This document shows, piece by piece, positions 7,724 to 16,532 of a stretch of 64,000 nt of DNA. Below the pieces are notes generated by a model that saw only the letters and a list, made by a program, of their open reading frames with translations, did not search any database and was not told where the DNA came from. Made by a program: the position numbers and the translations under genes. Position 1 is the first letter of the stretch; each line of letters opens with the position of its first letter. Origin of the DNA: Streptomyces plumbidurans (GTDB lineage: Bacteria > Actinomycetota > Actinomycetes > Streptomycetales > Streptomycetaceae); contig NZ_JAFJSY010000038.1 of assembly GCF_019857225.1 (NCBI RefSeq), positions 1 to 64,000 on the forward strand, written 5' to 3'.

Positions 7724-8605
7724 GTGCGGGAGCATGAGGCGGACCGGAACGCAGATGTGGGCGTGGGCGTGGGCGTAGGCATGGACGGGGACGGGGACCT
7801 GGATCTGGATCTGGACCGGGCGCTGGAGGTGGCGATCGGTCTGGGGGCCTGGGCGTCGGAGGCGATCCGGCGCCCGCGTACCCCGGCCACCGCGACCGAC
7901 GTACGGGAGAAGGACGGCCCGGCGGACATCGTCACCGACACGGACGAGGCCGTGGAGGCGCACGTTCGCAAGACCCTGCGCCACGCCTTCCCCGGGCACG
8001 GGATCGTGGGCGAGGAGTACGGCAGGACGGAGGGCGTCCCGGGTGCCCCGCACTGGGTGATCGACCCGGTCGACGGCACCACCAACTACGCCCACGGCAT
8101 CGGCTGGTGCTCCTTCTCCCTGGGACTCGCCGCCCCCGACGGAACCCCGCTGCTGGGACTGGTGGCCGACCCGTGGCGAGGCGAGACGTTCACGGCGGTG
8201 CGCGGCAGGGGGGCCTTCCTCAACGGCTCCCCCGTACGGGCCGCCGACCACACCACCCTCACCGGCCATGTCTTCATGACCGAATGGGCGGCACACGCGC
8301 ACTGGCCCGGCATGGACACCCTCCTCACAGACCTCGCCGACCGGCACTGCACGGTCCGCGTCATGGGCTCGACGGCACTCTCCCTGGCCCAGGTGGCGGC
8401 AGGCCGCGCCACCGCCGCAGCCATCGGCTCCTTCCACCACGTCGACGGCCTCCCGGCCCTCCTGATCGCAACAGAGGCGGGCGCTGTGGCCCTGCCCGAA
8501 CTTCCGGCCTACGGCGAGCCGTTGCTCTTGGCAGCACCGGGCGCGGCGGAGGAGGCGGCGGGGCTTTGGCAGAGGCCGCGCGGAACGGACCGCGGCGGCC
8601 GCTGA
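7724..8605 (+). CDS. Inositol-monophosphatase family protein
   Basis: Up to 293 residues. Family motifs: metal-binding GEEYG, the signature [15 protein letters not shown] (DPxDGT), and the C-terminal metal Asp in [15 protein letters not shown], where the usual WD pair has become VD. These enzymes hydrolyse phosphomonoesters (inositol-1-phosphate, histidinol phosphate, fructose-1,6-bisphosphate) with Mg2+; the substrate here is unknown. The start is uncertain: GTG 7724 has a close GAGGAG, but GTGs at 7757-7769 and ATG 7781 are possible, the first ~25 residues being a GVG/DGD repeat. The 3' end overlaps the convergent dehydrogenase by 97 bp. Confidence 0.8.
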   Translation: MREHEADRNADVGVGVGVGMDGDGDLDLDLDRALEVAIGLGAWASEAIRRPRTPATATDVREKDGPADIVTDTDEAVEAHVRKTLRHAFPGHGIVGEEYGRTEGVPGAPHWVIDPVDGTTNYAHGIGWCSFSLGLAAPDGTPLLGLVADPWRGETFTAVRGRGAFLNGSPVRAADHTTLTGHVFMTEWAAHAHWPGMDTLLTDLADRHCTVRVMGSTALSLAQVAAGRATAAAIGSFHHVDGLPALLIATEAGAVALPELPAYGEPLLLAAPGAAEEAAGLWQRPRGTDRGGR

Positions 8606-9504
8606 TCCGCCGGGCCCGGTCGGCCGTCGGCCGCGCTCTCGGTGCGGGTCTCCAGCGCGCGTAGTACCGCCACCATGTCCTCGTGCCCGTACCCCTGTGC
8701 CACGGTCTCGCCGAAGAGGGCGTGGCAGACGTCCAGCAGCGGGGAGGCGAGGCCCGCGCTGCGGGCGGCCTCGGCGATCAGCCGGTTGTTCTTGAGGACG
8801 TCCGCGGCGGCTGCCTGAACGGTGAAGTCGCGCGTCAGCAGCTTGGGCCCCTTCATGCGGGAAACGGCGCTCGCCATCGGACCCGCGTCCAGGACGTCCC
8901 GGAGCAGCCCCTGGTCCAGCCCGTGCCGGCCGGCGAAGTGGAACGCCTCGGTCAACCCGGTGACCTGAGTGATCAGAAACAGGTTCACGGCGAGCTTCAT
9001 CACCAGCGCGTCAGGAACGGGCCCGCAGCGGAACGTCTCCCGGCACATCGGGCCGAGCAGGGGCCGTACGGCCGCCACGGCGTCGTCGTCACCGGCCAGC
9101 ATCGCCACCAACTCCCCCTGCTCCGCGGGGACTCGGGAGCCGGAGACCGGGGCCTCGACATACCGTCCGCCCGCTCCCCGGACGGCGTCGTGGAGGCCGC
9201 GGGAGTATTCCGGAGCGGTCGTACCCATGTGCACGACGGTGCGTCCCGCGACGAGGGCGGCGAAATTTGGGGTGCCTCGGCCCAGGACCGCGTCGACCGC
9301 GTTCTCGTCGGCCAGCATGAGGATCACGGTGCCGGCCCGCTCGAAGACCTCGGCCGGTCCCGCCGCGACCTCCGCTCCGGCGGCACGCAGGGGTGCGCAC
9401 CGCTCCGGAGTGCGGTTCCACACCACGAGGGGCGTCCCGGCGCGCACGAGATTGAGGGCCATGGGTTGCCCCATGACGCCGAGCCCGATGAACCCCAACG
9501 ACAT
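8509..9504 (-). CDS. NAD(P)-dependent beta-hydroxyacid dehydrogenase (HIBADH-like)
   Basis: 331 residues. The N-terminal Rossmann motif is [19 protein letters not shown]; the family signature continues with [15 protein letters not shown] and [20 protein letters not shown], and the catalytic lysine lies in [20 protein letters not shown]. The family reduces or oxidises 3-hydroxy acids and semialdehydes such as 3-hydroxyisobutyrate, tartronate semialdehyde or imines. It diverges from a TetR gene across twin palindromes (9543-9587), so it is very probably the regulator's target. The Pro/Ser/Ala-rich last ~45 residues run through the end of the convergent IMPase gene and look like read-through. 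Confidence 0.85.
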   Translation of the reverse strand: MSLGFIGLGVMGQPMALNLVRAGTPLVVWNRTPERCAPLRAAGAEVAAGPAEVFERAGTVILMLADENAVDAVLGRGTPNFAALVAGRTVVHMGTTAPEYSRGLHDAVRGAGGRYVEAPVSGSRVPAEQGELVAMLAGDDDAVAAVRPLLGPMCRETFRCGPVPDALVMKLAVNLFLITQVTGLTEAFHFAGRHGLDQGLLRDVLDAGPMASAVSRMKGPKLLTRDFTVQAAAADVLKNNRLIAEAARSAGLASPLLDVCHALFGETVAQGYGHEDMVAVLRALETRTESAADGRPGPADQRPPRSVPRGLCQSPAASSAAPGAAKSNGSP

Positions 9505-9542
9505 GCCGCACCGCCGTTCACTGACATCGCCACCGATAGCGC

Positions 9543-9587
9543 CTATGACAGCGGTCATAGTAGCCGCCGCTATGACAGCGGTCATAG
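9543..9587. promoter_or_regulatory. Two copies of an 18-bp palindrome, probable TetR operator
   Basis: CTATGACAGCGGTCATAG occurs twice, at 9543-9560 and 9570-9587, each with perfect 7-bp arms (CTATGAC/GTCATAG) around AGCG, 27 bp centre to centre. A weaker half site (CCGATAGCGCC) precedes the first. They lie between the divergent dehydrogenase and TetR genes, 39 bp and 65 bp from the two starts. The arrangement suggests two TetR dimers closing both promoters. Confidence 0.8.
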
Positions 9588-9651
9588 AGTGCGCATCGGA
9601 GAGCTTGAGCTCTGCTCGAAACCGCGCCCGGAGGCGAAGGCAGGTGGGGAG

Positions 9652-10356
9652 ATGGCAGCGGAAGAGACGTCCGACGGGTCGCCCTCGGAGACCTCGGAGC
9701 CCTCGGAGACCTCGGAGACCTCGGACGAGGCGCCCGACCGCGGCCCGCGCGAGCGCATGGTCTTCAGCGCGGCGCAGCTGATCCGGCGCGGCGGGGTCGC
9801 CGCCACCGGCATGCGTGACGTCGCGGTGCACGCGCAGGCGCCTCGAGGCTCGCTCCAGCACTACTTCCCGGGCGGCAAGGAACAGCTGGTCAACGAGGCG
9901 GTGGGCTGGGCGGGCCGGTACGCGGGCAACCGTGTCGCCCGCTTCCTCGCCGCCCTCCCCGAGCCGACCCCCGCCGGACTGTTCGCCGAGATGGTCCGCC
10001 AGTGGACCGACGAGTACGAGTCGACCGGCTTCGCCGCCGGCTGCCCGGTGGCCGCCGCGACCGTGGACTGCGCGGAGTCCACCGCCTCCACCCGCCAGGC
10101 CGTCGCCGCCGCCTTCACCGCCTGGACCGGCCCGGTGGCCCGCGCCCTGGCCGGCATGGGCGTACCGCACGAACGCACCGAGCCCCTCGCCACCCTCATG
10201 ATCAGCTCCCTGGAGGGAGCCATCCTCATCGCCCGCGCCGAAGAGGACGTACGAGCCCTGACGACCGTGGCCCGCGAGCTCGCCCCTCTCCTCGACGCGG
10301 CCGTGACCGTATCCCGCGGGCCCGCCGGCGAGCTGCCCGCGAAAGGCGCCGACTAA
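9652..10356 (+). CDS. TetR-family regulator (LmrA/YxaF-like C-terminus)
   Basis: 234 residues. The N-terminal tail is an acidic SET repeat encoded by 9-bp units around 9685-9725. The HTH follows: [20 protein letters not shown], then [20 protein letters not shown] with the usual YFPGGKEQL end. The C-terminal region ([18 protein letters not shown]) matches the LmrA/YxaF type, which often senses flavonoid- or antibiotic-like ligands. The ATG at 9652 has GGGGAG directly upstream. It probably represses itself and the divergent dehydrogenase through the twin palindromes. Its stop codon lies within the TAAGAT box of the downstream sigma-factor gene. Confidence 0.85.
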   Translation: MAAEETSDGSPSETSEPSETSETSDEAPDRGPRERMVFSAAQLIRRGGVAATGMRDVAVHAQAPRGSLQHYFPGGKEQLVNEAVGWAGRYAGNRVARFLAALPEPTPAGLFAEMVRQWTDEYESTGFAAGCPVAAATVDCAESTASTRQAVAAAFTAWTGPVARALAGMGVPHERTEPLATLMISSLEGAILIARAEEDVRALTTVARELAPLLDAAVTVSRGPAGELPAKGAD

Positions 10357-10359
10357 GAT
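10354..10359 (+). promoter_or_regulatory. -10 box (TAAGAT) for leaderless sigma-factor mRNA
   Basis: TAAGAT followed by 7 nt and then the ATG at 10367, with no Shine-Dalgarno sequence. This is the spacing expected for transcription starting at the A of the start codon. The box overlaps the TetR stop codon. Confidence 0.45.
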
Positions 10360-10366
10360 CCGGTCC

Positions 10367-11311
10367 ATGGCGCTGACGACGGACGCGGTGGACCGGTTCG
10401 AGGCATCCAGGCCCCGTCTGGAGGCCATCGCCTACCGCCTTCTCGGCTCCGCGAGCGAGGCCGAGGACGCCGTGCAGGAGACGTATCTGCGCTGGCAGGC
10501 CGCCGATGTCGACCGGATCGAGGTCCCCGAGGCATGGCTGACGAAGGTGCTCACCAATCTGTGCCTCAACCAGCTCACCTCGGCCCGCGCCCGGCGTGAG
10601 ACCTACGTCGGGCAGTGGCTCCCGGAACCGCTGCTCGCCGGAGACCCCATGCTCGGCCCCGCCGACACCGTCGAACAGCGCGAGTCGGTCTCGTACGCGG
10701 TCCTGGTCCTGCTGGAGCGCCTGACCCCCAACGAGCGTGCGGTCTACGTCCTGCGCGAGGCCTTCGCCTACCCGCACCGCGAGATCGCCGAGATCCTCGA
10801 CATCACCGAGGCCGCCGCCCAGCAGATCCACCACCGGGCCAAGAAGCATGTCGCGCAGGGCAGGGCCCGTACCGAGGTCGACGAGGCCGCCGCCCGGCGG
10901 ATCGTCGAGGAGTTCCTCGCGGCCGCCACCAGCGGACGCACCGAACCGCTCGTACGGCTGCTCACCCAGGACGCCGTCTCGGTCGGCGACGGTGGCGGCA
11001 AGATCCCGGCCCGCGCCAAGGTGGTCGAGGGCGCCGTCGCGGTCGCGAAGTTCCTGCGGGGCCTGTTCGCACCGGGCAAGGCCAAGCGCGACCTGACCGG
11101 CGGTTCGCCCGACATCCACATCGCGAGCGCCAACGGCGGCCCCGCCGTCGTGGCGGTCCTCGACGGCCGGGTCGTCGGCGTCATGTGCCTGGAGATCACC
11201 GACGAGGGCATCGCCGCGTCCCGCAACCAGGTCAACCCCGACAAGCTCGAACGCGCGACCAGGCGCTGGGCGGCCACCGACCACGACGCCCCCGTCTTCC
11301 AGGCCTTCTGA
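10367..11311 (+). CDS. ECF41-type sigma factor (SigJ-like) with SnoaL-like C-terminal domain
   Basis: 314 residues, longer than a plain ECF sigma factor. Region 2 ([33 protein letters not shown]) and region 4 ([39 protein letters not shown]) are joined by a linker with WLPEPL. The C-terminal ~120 residues are the SnoaL-like extension with the ECF41 motifs DGGGK and NPDKL. In ECF41 factors this extension replaces an anti-sigma factor and tunes activity. Typical targets are a neighbouring carboxymuconolactone decarboxylase, oxidoreductase or epimerase gene, here the FAD oxidoreductase downstream. Confidence 0.9.
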   Translation: MALTTDAVDRFEASRPRLEAIAYRLLGSASEAEDAVQETYLRWQAADVDRIEVPEAWLTKVLTNLCLNQLTSARARRETYVGQWLPEPLLAGDPMLGPADTVEQRESVSYAVLVLLERLTPNERAVYVLREAFAYPHREIAEILDITEAAAQQIHHRAKKHVAQGRARTEVDEAAARRIVEEFLAAATSGRTEPLVRLLTQDAVSVGDGGGKIPARAKVVEGAVAVAKFLRGLFAPGKAKRDLTGGSPDIHIASANGGPAVVAVLDGRVVGVMCLEITDEGIAASRNQVNPDKLERATRRWAATDHDAPVFQAF

Positions 11312-11447
11312 GACCCACGACCACCCCGCCTCCCGCTCTCTTCCGTTCCTCTGTGAGACGCATCACACCTCACCCCTGTCAGAAAACGGCGGCCCGCCCG
11401 GTTCAAGGCGCGAACCCGCTGAAGAACATGCAGACAGGAGCAGGGAA

Positions 11448-12734
11448 ATGCCGCACACGCAGCACGGGCCGAACATGCCGCACCGCATCGTCGTCCTGGG
11501 AGCCGGCTACTCCGGAGCCGTCGCCGCCGGTCGCCTCGCCAGGCGGCTGTCCCGCGAGGACGTCGCCATCACCCTCGTCAACGCCGAGCCCGACTTCGTC
11601 GAACGCGTCCGGATGCACCAGCTCGCGACCGGTCAGGACCTCACGCCCCGGCCCCTGGCCGAGATGTTCGCGGACACCGGCGTGGAACTGCGACTGGCGA
11701 AGGTCACGGCAGTGGACGTGGACAGCAAAAAGGTCACCGTCCTGGACGCCGCCGAGGGCACGAATGCCACAGGTGCCACAGATATCGCAAGTGCCACAGG
11801 TACCGCAGGTGCCACAGATGTCCCCGAGACGACGCTGGAGTACGACACCCTCGTCTACGCCCTCGGCAGCGGCTGGACCGACCAGGGCGTCCCCGGCGCC
11901 ACCGAGCACGCCCACCACATCGCGAGCCGCCCCGGAGCGCTCCGGCTGCGCGAGCGCCTCGCCGGGCTGGCGGCCGGGCAGTCCGTGCTCGTGGTCGGCG
12001 GCGGCCTGACCGGCGTGGAGGCCGCGACCGAGTTCGCCGAGGCCCGACCCGACCTCGATGTCGCGCTCGTAGCAGACGCCGACCTGGGCCACTGGCTGTC
12101 GCCGAAGGGCCGGCGCCACCTGCGCGAGGTCGCGGGCAGGCTCGGCCTCACGGTGCACGAGAACACGACCGTCACCGCCGTGGCGGCGGACCATGTCACC
12201 ACCGCGGCCGGGGACCGCATCCCCGCGGCCGTCACGGTGTGGACCACCGGCTTCGCCACCCACCCCATCGCGCGCGCCACGACCCTGGAGGTGGCCGCCA
12301 CCGGCCAGATCGTCGTCGACGGGACCATGCGCTCGGTCTCGCACCCGGACGTGTACGCCGTCGGCGACGCCGCCATGGCGATGGGCCCCGGCGACAAGCC
12401 GCTGCGTATGTCCTGCGCCAGCGGCATGCCCATGGCGTGGCAGGCCGCCGACAGCATCGCGGCCCGCCTGACCGGCACAAAGCTCCCGAGGACGCCGCTG
12501 CGCTACTTCAACCAGTGCATCTCACTGGGCCGCAAGGAGGGCCTGATCCAGTACGTCACCGCCGACGACCGCTCCGTACGGGCGGCCCTGACCGGTCGTA
12601 CCGCCGCCCTCTACAAGGAACTTGTCTGCAAGGGAGCGGCCTGGGCCGTCGCCAACCCGTTGCTCGGCCTCCCGGCCCGGCGCCGCCGCATCACACCGGC
12701 CACCGCCCCAACTCCCGCCCCCTCGGCCGCATGA
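11448..12734 (+). CDS. FAD/NAD(P)-dependent oxidoreductase (NDH-2-like)
   Basis: 428 residues with two dinucleotide-binding folds: IVVLGAGYSGAVAAGRLARR (FAD, ~13-32) and VLVVGGGLTGVEAATEFAEA (NAD(P)H, ~181-200), plus the FAD-contacting VYAVGDAAMA. The overall layout matches pyridine nucleotide-disulphide oxidoreductases of the type II NADH dehydrogenase/FSP1 type, but a CxxxxC redox pair is absent. RBS AGGAG precedes the ATG. Residues ~105-124 are a Gly/Ala/Thr insertion encoded by a 9-bp repeat (11763-11819), probably a surface loop. As the gene after an ECF41 sigma factor it is the expected sigma target; TGTCAGA at 11377 resembles the reported ECF41 -35 element but a CGTC -10 box is not clear. 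Confidence 0.85.
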   Translation: MPHTQHGPNMPHRIVVLGAGYSGAVAAGRLARRLSREDVAITLVNAEPDFVERVRMHQLATGQDLTPRPLAEMFADTGVELRLAKVTAVDVDSKKVTVLDAAEGTNATGATDIASATGTAGATDVPETTLEYDTLVYALGSGWTDQGVPGATEHAHHIASRPGALRLRERLAGLAAGQSVLVVGGGLTGVEAATEFAEARPDLDVALVADADLGHWLSPKGRRHLREVAGRLGLTVHENTTVTAVAADHVTTAAGDRIPAAVTVWTTGFATHPIARATTLEVAATGQIVVDGTMRSVSHPDVYAVGDAAMAMGPGDKPLRMSCASGMPMAWQAADSIAARLTGTKLPRTPLRYFNQCISLGRKEGLIQYVTADDRSVRAALTGRTAALYKELVCKGAAWAVANPLLGLPARRRRITPATAPTPAPSAA

Positions 12735-12893
12735 GAAGAACCACCGGCTGAAGGTGTCGCGTTCATGGTCCGCGCGTAGGGTGGGCGCGGTACTTCCTGA
12801 CCGCATTCTCACCGAAATGGTCGGTTCCGCGTGCCCCCGGACTCCGCGTCGCCGGGGCACGCCCGAACGACCCGTACGAGCGGAGAATCAGCG

Positions 12894-13724
12894 ATGGGCA
12901 CTGTCACCACCGACGACGGCACCACCATCTTCTACAAGGACTGGGGTCCACGGGACGGCCGGCCGATCGTCTTCCACCACGGATGGCCACTGAGCGCCGA
13001 CGACTGGGACAACCAGATGTTGTTCTTCCTCGCGCACGGCTACCGCGTCATCGCCCACGACCGCCGGGGACACGGACGCTCCGACCAGAGCCCCACCGGC
13101 CACGACATGGACACCTACAGCGCCGACGTCATGGCGCTCACGGACGCGCTGGACCTCCACGACGCCGTCCACATCGGCCACTCCACGGGCGGCGGAGAGG
13201 TCGCCCGCTACGTCGCCCGCGCCAAGCCCGGCCGGGTCGCGAAGGCGGTGCTCGTGGGCGCCGTACCGCCGGTCATGGTCAAGTCGGACACCAACCCGGG
13301 CGGCCTGCCCATCGAGACCTTCGACGGCTTCCGCGAGGCCCTCGCCGCCAACCGCGCGCAGTTCTACATCGAGGTACCCTCGGGCCCGTTCTACGGCTTC
13401 AACCGCCCCGGCGCGCAGGTCTCCCAGGGGCTGATCGACAACTGGTGGCGCCAGGGCATGATGGGCGCGGCCAACGCCCACTACGAATGCATCAAGGCCT
13501 TCTCCGAGACCGACTTCACCGAGGACCTCCAGCAGATCGACGTCCCCGTCCTGGTCGCCCACGGCACCGACGACCAGATCGTCCCCTACGACGACTCGGC
13601 CCCACTGACAGCCCAACACCTCAAGAACGGCACCCTCAAGTCGTACGAGGGCCTGCCGCACGGCATGCTGGCGACGCATCCGGAGATCCTGAACCCGGAC
13701 ATTCTTGCGTTCTTGCAGTCCTGA
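12894..13724 (+). CDS. Alpha/beta hydrolase (cofactor-free haloperoxidase/esterase type)
   Basis: 276 residues, very typical of the non-haem chloroperoxidase-like esterases of Streptomyces. Order of motifs: oxyanion-hole HGWPLSADDW, VIAHDRRGHGRSDQ, nucleophile elbow HIGHSTGGGE (Ser ~98), catalytic Asp in HGTDDQIVPY and catalytic His in GLPHGM. These enzymes hydrolyse esters and can perform perhydrolysis and halogenation in vitro; the natural substrate is unknown. The ATG at 12894 follows GGAG at ~10 nt. It lies 160 bp behind the oxidoreductase and may have its own promoter. Confidence 0.9.
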   Translation: MGTVTTDDGTTIFYKDWGPRDGRPIVFHHGWPLSADDWDNQMLFFLAHGYRVIAHDRRGHGRSDQSPTGHDMDTYSADVMALTDALDLHDAVHIGHSTGGGEVARYVARAKPGRVAKAVLVGAVPPVMVKSDTNPGGLPIETFDGFREALAANRAQFYIEVPSGPFYGFNRPGAQVSQGLIDNWWRQGMMGAANAHYECIKAFSETDFTEDLQQIDVPVLVAHGTDDQIVPYDDSAPLTAQHLKNGTLKSYEGLPHGMLATHPEILNPDILAFLQS

Positions 13725-13893
13725 GGGCCCGTCGGGCCTCCCGACCGCGAGGCTGCGCCTGCCTCGGCGGAGGCGGGCGTAGCCTCGAAGGTACCGAGGG
13801 CTTCTCGTGTGCCGGTGCATGTGCCGAGTGCCGTTCTCGGCGAACGACGACGCCGGGCCGGACCCCGTCCGGACCCGGGGCAGGGGCCGCCTC

Positions 13894-14607
13894 ATGACAG
13901 CGCACATGCCGCCCCGCCCGGCGACCGCCCGTCCCAGGACGCTTCCCAAGACGCCTCGCAGGACACCGCCCGGGACACCGTGCCCGCCGCGGACCAGGCA
14001 GGGGCCGTCACCAGACAGGGGCGAGCTCGTACGGCCCCTGACCCGGCGTCAGATCGACGACCGGATGGAGGAACTGGGCGAGCTGTACGCGCACACGTCG
14101 ACGAGCGGGCCGGACGAGCCGGAGTACCGGGACGCGTTGGACCGGTCCGGGGCCGCAGCTTTCCGGCGACGCCTCGCGGGCCATATGCGGCGGCCGGGAT
14201 TCGAGCTGCTCGTCGCGGAGGCCGTCCGGCCCACGGGCACCCCTGTCCTCACGGCATGCGCCTACGGCTTCCCCGTGCGCCTCAACGACCCCTGGTGGCC
14301 GGACCTCGACGGCTGTCTCCCGGAGACCCTGTTCCACGCTGCCGTCTCGGGCAAGCTCTTCGCGATCGGCGACGTACTCGTGGAGCGCCGGGTGCGCACC
14401 CAGAACCTGACCCGCGAGTGGAACCTCGCCCGGCGCCTGCAGAAGCGGCTGCTGGCAGACCACATCGGCGCAACCGGCGTCACCCTGGTCGACCGCCGTG
14501 ACGTGGACACCTACAGCGCCCTGCTGGCCTGGGGCTGGCACTGTCCGCCGGCCGAGGACGGCGGTGCGTCCCGCTTCGCTCCCCGCCGCCTCCTGGTGCT
14601 CCGCTGA
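13894..14607 (+). CDS. GNAT-like (acyltransferase fold) protein, divergent
   Basis: 237 residues. The first ~50 are Pro/Arg-rich and probably disordered. The rest suggests the GNAT fold: a strand VLTACAYGFPVRL, then LFAIGDVLVERRVRTQNLTR, then REWNLARRLQKRLLADHI in the place of the acetyl-CoA-binding R/QxxGxG helix, and the late DVDTYSALLAWGWH. The acetyl-CoA loop glycines are not conserved, so catalysis is doubtful. The ATG at 13894 is chosen for the CAGGGG site 8 nt upstream; the true start could be as late as ~14030. Cytoplasmic; no partner gene visible. Confidence 0.55.
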   Translation: MTAHMPPRPATARPRTLPKTPRRTPPGTPCPPRTRQGPSPDRGELVRPLTRRQIDDRMEELGELYAHTSTSGPDEPEYRDALDRSGAAAFRRRLAGHMRRPGFELLVAEAVRPTGTPVLTACAYGFPVRLNDPWWPDLDGCLPETLFHAAVSGKLFAIGDVLVERRVRTQNLTREWNLARRLQKRLLADHIGATGVTLVDRRDVDTYSALLAWGWHCPPAEDGGASRFAPRRLLVLR

Positions 14608-14624
14608 GGAGGGGGACTGCGCGA

Positions 14625-15089
14625 TCAGGTGCTGGTGTCGATGAGAATCTGCACGGCCTGCTTGGGATTACCGGTGCTGACCGCTTCTGCCATCGCGGCC
14701 CGCGCCGCGTCGACAGGCGTGTCCGGCGGTACGACGAGCAGGGAGAAGTAGTCCTGGTCCCCCCGGGTCACGAGCGCGGTGTCGTCGCCCACGGAGAAGC
14801 CGTCGATGTGCACGACGTGCTCGTCGACGGTCACCCGCGTCGGCATCTCGTCCCACGCCCCGGAGTCCAGGCCGATTCGGGTCACCGGCCCGAGGCGCTC
14901 GGTCAACGCGCTGATCAGCCCGGGTAGTTCGGTCGCGAGATGCCTCGTACGAGGCCACCACGCGCCGTCGAGTATGCCCTGGCGGTCCTGGGTGGTGGTG
15001 AGCCGCAGAAGAGCCGTCCCGGGACGGGCCGACGCGTGCACGCCCTCCGCCAGGAGCCCGTCGGCATGCGGGCTGGGAGTGTCCGGCAT
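14625..15089 (-). CDS. DUF5994 family protein (copy 1)
   Basis: 154 residues with the DUF5994 signature: ALLRLTTTQDRQGILDGAWW, PRTRHLATELPGLISALTER, then SGAWDEMPTRVTVDEHVVHI and LLVVPPDTPVDAARAAMAEA. Small cytoplasmic proteins of this family are abundant in Streptomyces; no function is known to me. The ATG at 15089 is preferred over the GTG at 15110 because AGGTGAG precedes it. A second, more divergent copy lies 82 bp upstream on the same strand, so the pair may be co-transcribed. Confidence 0.8.
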   Translation of the reverse strand: MPDTPSPHADGLLAEGVHASARPGTALLRLTTTQDRQGILDGAWWPRTRHLATELPGLISALTERLGPVTRIGLDSGAWDEMPTRVTVDEHVVHIDGFSVGDDTALVTRGDQDYFSLLVVPPDTPVDAARAAMAEAVSTGNPKQAVQILIDTST

Positions 15090-15170
15090 CGCGCTCACCT
15101 GCCTTTTCACGGAGGCCGAGCGGGGGCCGGAAGGAAAGGGGTCCGCGTCCTGGCTCCCGTACCGTTCACG

Positions 15171-15584
15171 CTACTCCTGCCGCCCTCGGGCGCGATCGCC
15201 TACGGCGGCGGTCATGAGCGGCCCGGCCTCCTCCGCAGTGGTGTCGGGCGGCACGACCAGCAGGTCCCAGCGGCCGTGTCCGGGGGCGAGCAGTACGACG
15301 GTGTCCGGCGCATGCGGCGCGACGGCCCTACGCAGCCGTACGACCTGGTTGCACACGAACATCCGCCCCGGCGCGGCGACCCACGCCGCCGAGTTCACCG
15401 TGACACTGGCGATATGCCCCCAGGCCCGCGGCAGCGCCGCCAGCAACGAGGGCAGCTCCGCCAGAAGATCGTAGGAATGCGGCCACCACACGCCGTCCAG
15501 GCGCTGGGGCAGGGCGCTGTGGGGCGCAAGGCGCAGCCGGAGAAGGGGGTGGGCGGGCGGTGCGGGAGGGCCGGTGATGATCAT
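15171..15584 (-). CDS. DUF5994 family protein (copy 2)
   Basis: 137 residues, same family as the gene at 14625: LLRLRLAPHSALPQRLDGVW, then YDLLAELPSLLAALPRAWGH, VTVNSAAWVAAPGRMFVCNQ and DLLVVPPDTTAEEAGPLMTA. The shared GxWWP, ELPxL and LLVVPPDT blocks make the two genes a tandem duplication that has drifted. The start at 15584 (MIITGPP) is the first ATG before the domain; longer starts would run into the repeat region at 15649. Confidence 0.8.
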   Translation of the reverse strand: MIITGPPAPPAHPLLRLRLAPHSALPQRLDGVWWPHSYDLLAELPSLLAALPRAWGHIASVTVNSAAWVAAPGRMFVCNQVVRLRRAVAPHAPDTVVLLAPGHGRWDLLVVPPDTTAEEAGPLMTAAVGDRARGRQE

Positions 15585-16010
15585 GTCTGTCCTGGGGTTG
15601 GTGATCGCGAAGGCTGAGTGCGGTGGCCGCCTGCTCAGCAGCGGGGATGTACCGGCGAGTACGGGCGAGTACGGGCGAGTACCGGCGAAAAAGCCGTACT
15701 CACCGCCCTGCGGCAAACGTCAGCCCGTGCCGCGTCCGGATCGAGAGCGTCGAGGACGCCGAGGAGGCCGAGGGCGTCGAGGGCGTCGAGGACGGACAGC
15801 CAAACCTGTCATGACGCGGCACCTGTCCCGGGCATCGATCCACCCCGGTGTCGTCACACCCCGGGAGCGAAACCGGCCCGATCACCGGCATACGAAGGGC
15901 CCTCGGTTCTTTCACCATACCGCGCATACAGCAAGAAAGCGGTGACGGACCGTCATACCTGCCTCCACCGCGGTCGGAACTGGACCACGGACCGGGGCGT
16001 CTTCGCTCGC
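15585..16010. other. Intergenic region with two short repeat tracts
   Basis: No gene is supported here. It holds four 10-bp repeats (15649-15688) and, at about 15744-15797, a degenerate tract of GTCGAGGAC/GCCGAGGAG units. Open frames across these tracts look like repeat artefacts. The promoters of the divergent DUF5994 and GNAT genes must lie here. Confidence 0.6.
15649..15688. repeat. Four tandem 10-bp repeats
   Basis: Units GTACCGGCGA, GTACGGGCGA, GTACGGGCGA, GTACCGGCGA in direct succession: the outer pair are identical to each other, as are the inner pair. They lie 65 bp upstream of the second DUF5994 gene. The 10-bp period would put each GTAC on the same helix face. Confidence 0.85.
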
Positions 16011-16523
16011 ATGACTGATACGCGGATCAGCATCCGTACGGCCCGTGTGGAGGAGGCCGCGGCCCTGTCTGTGCTCCACACCCGCACACGCACGGCGTAC
16101 TACACGGCGGGCGGCCTGCCGGCGAAGGAGCTTGCCGGACCGCAACAGATCAGCGCCTACTGGCAGCGGGCGGTCACCGAAGGCCGCGTACAGGTGGCCG
16201 CCACACCCGAGAACCGTGTCATCGGGTTCCTCATGACCGGCCCGCCGAAGTTCGACGACATCGACGCCACGTCGGTGCGGGAGCTGCAGCAGATCGGAGT
16301 CGAACCGAACGGCTGGGGACACGGCATCGGCAGGCTGCTGCACGAGGCGTTCGTGCGACAACTGCACGCGGACGGCATCACCGACGGAGTGCTCGAGTGC
16401 TGGGAGGCCAACACCCGAGCGCAAGCCTTCTACGCCAAACACGACTGGCGCCCGGACGGCTCCCGCCGCCTGGGACCGCTGGGTCGTGACTATGTCCGGC
16501 TGCGGGTGACGTTGCCTTTTTGA
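16011..16523 (+). CDS. GNAT-family N-acetyltransferase
   Basis: 170 residues: ISIRTARVEEAAALSVLHTR, then VIGFLMTGPPKFDD, the acetyl-CoA region LQQIGVEPNGWGHGIGRLLH (V-E-P-x-W-x-x-x-G-x-G) and ANTRAQAFYAKHDWRPDGSR. Standard GNAT motif A and B order, so transfer of an acetyl group from acetyl-CoA is expected; the substrate is unknown. The ATG at 16011 has no strong ribosome-binding site. A hairpin at 16533 follows the stop. Confidence 0.85.
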   Translation: MTDTRISIRTARVEEAAALSVLHTRTRTAYYTAGGLPAKELAGPQQISAYWQRAVTEGRVQVAATPENRVIGFLMTGPPKFDDIDATSVRELQQIGVEPNGWGHGIGRLLHEAFVRQLHADGITDGVLECWEANTRAQAFYAKHDWRPDGSRRLGPLGRDYVRLRVTLPF

Positions 16524-16532
16524 CACACGAAA

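Noticed and set aside
8683-9651. Long N-terminal extension of the TetR protein
   Set aside because: It covers the antisense of the dehydrogenase gene and the twin operators; ATG 9652 has a ribosome-binding site and starts the regulator properly.
11377-11404. Complete ECF41 promoter before the FAD oxidoreductase
   Set aside because: The TGTCAGA -35-like element is present, but no CGTC -10 occurs at the expected distance, so it is not listed as a feature.
15649-15688. Replication iterons
   Set aside because: Only four 10-bp units, no rep or dnaA-box context, and inside a chromosomal intergenic region.
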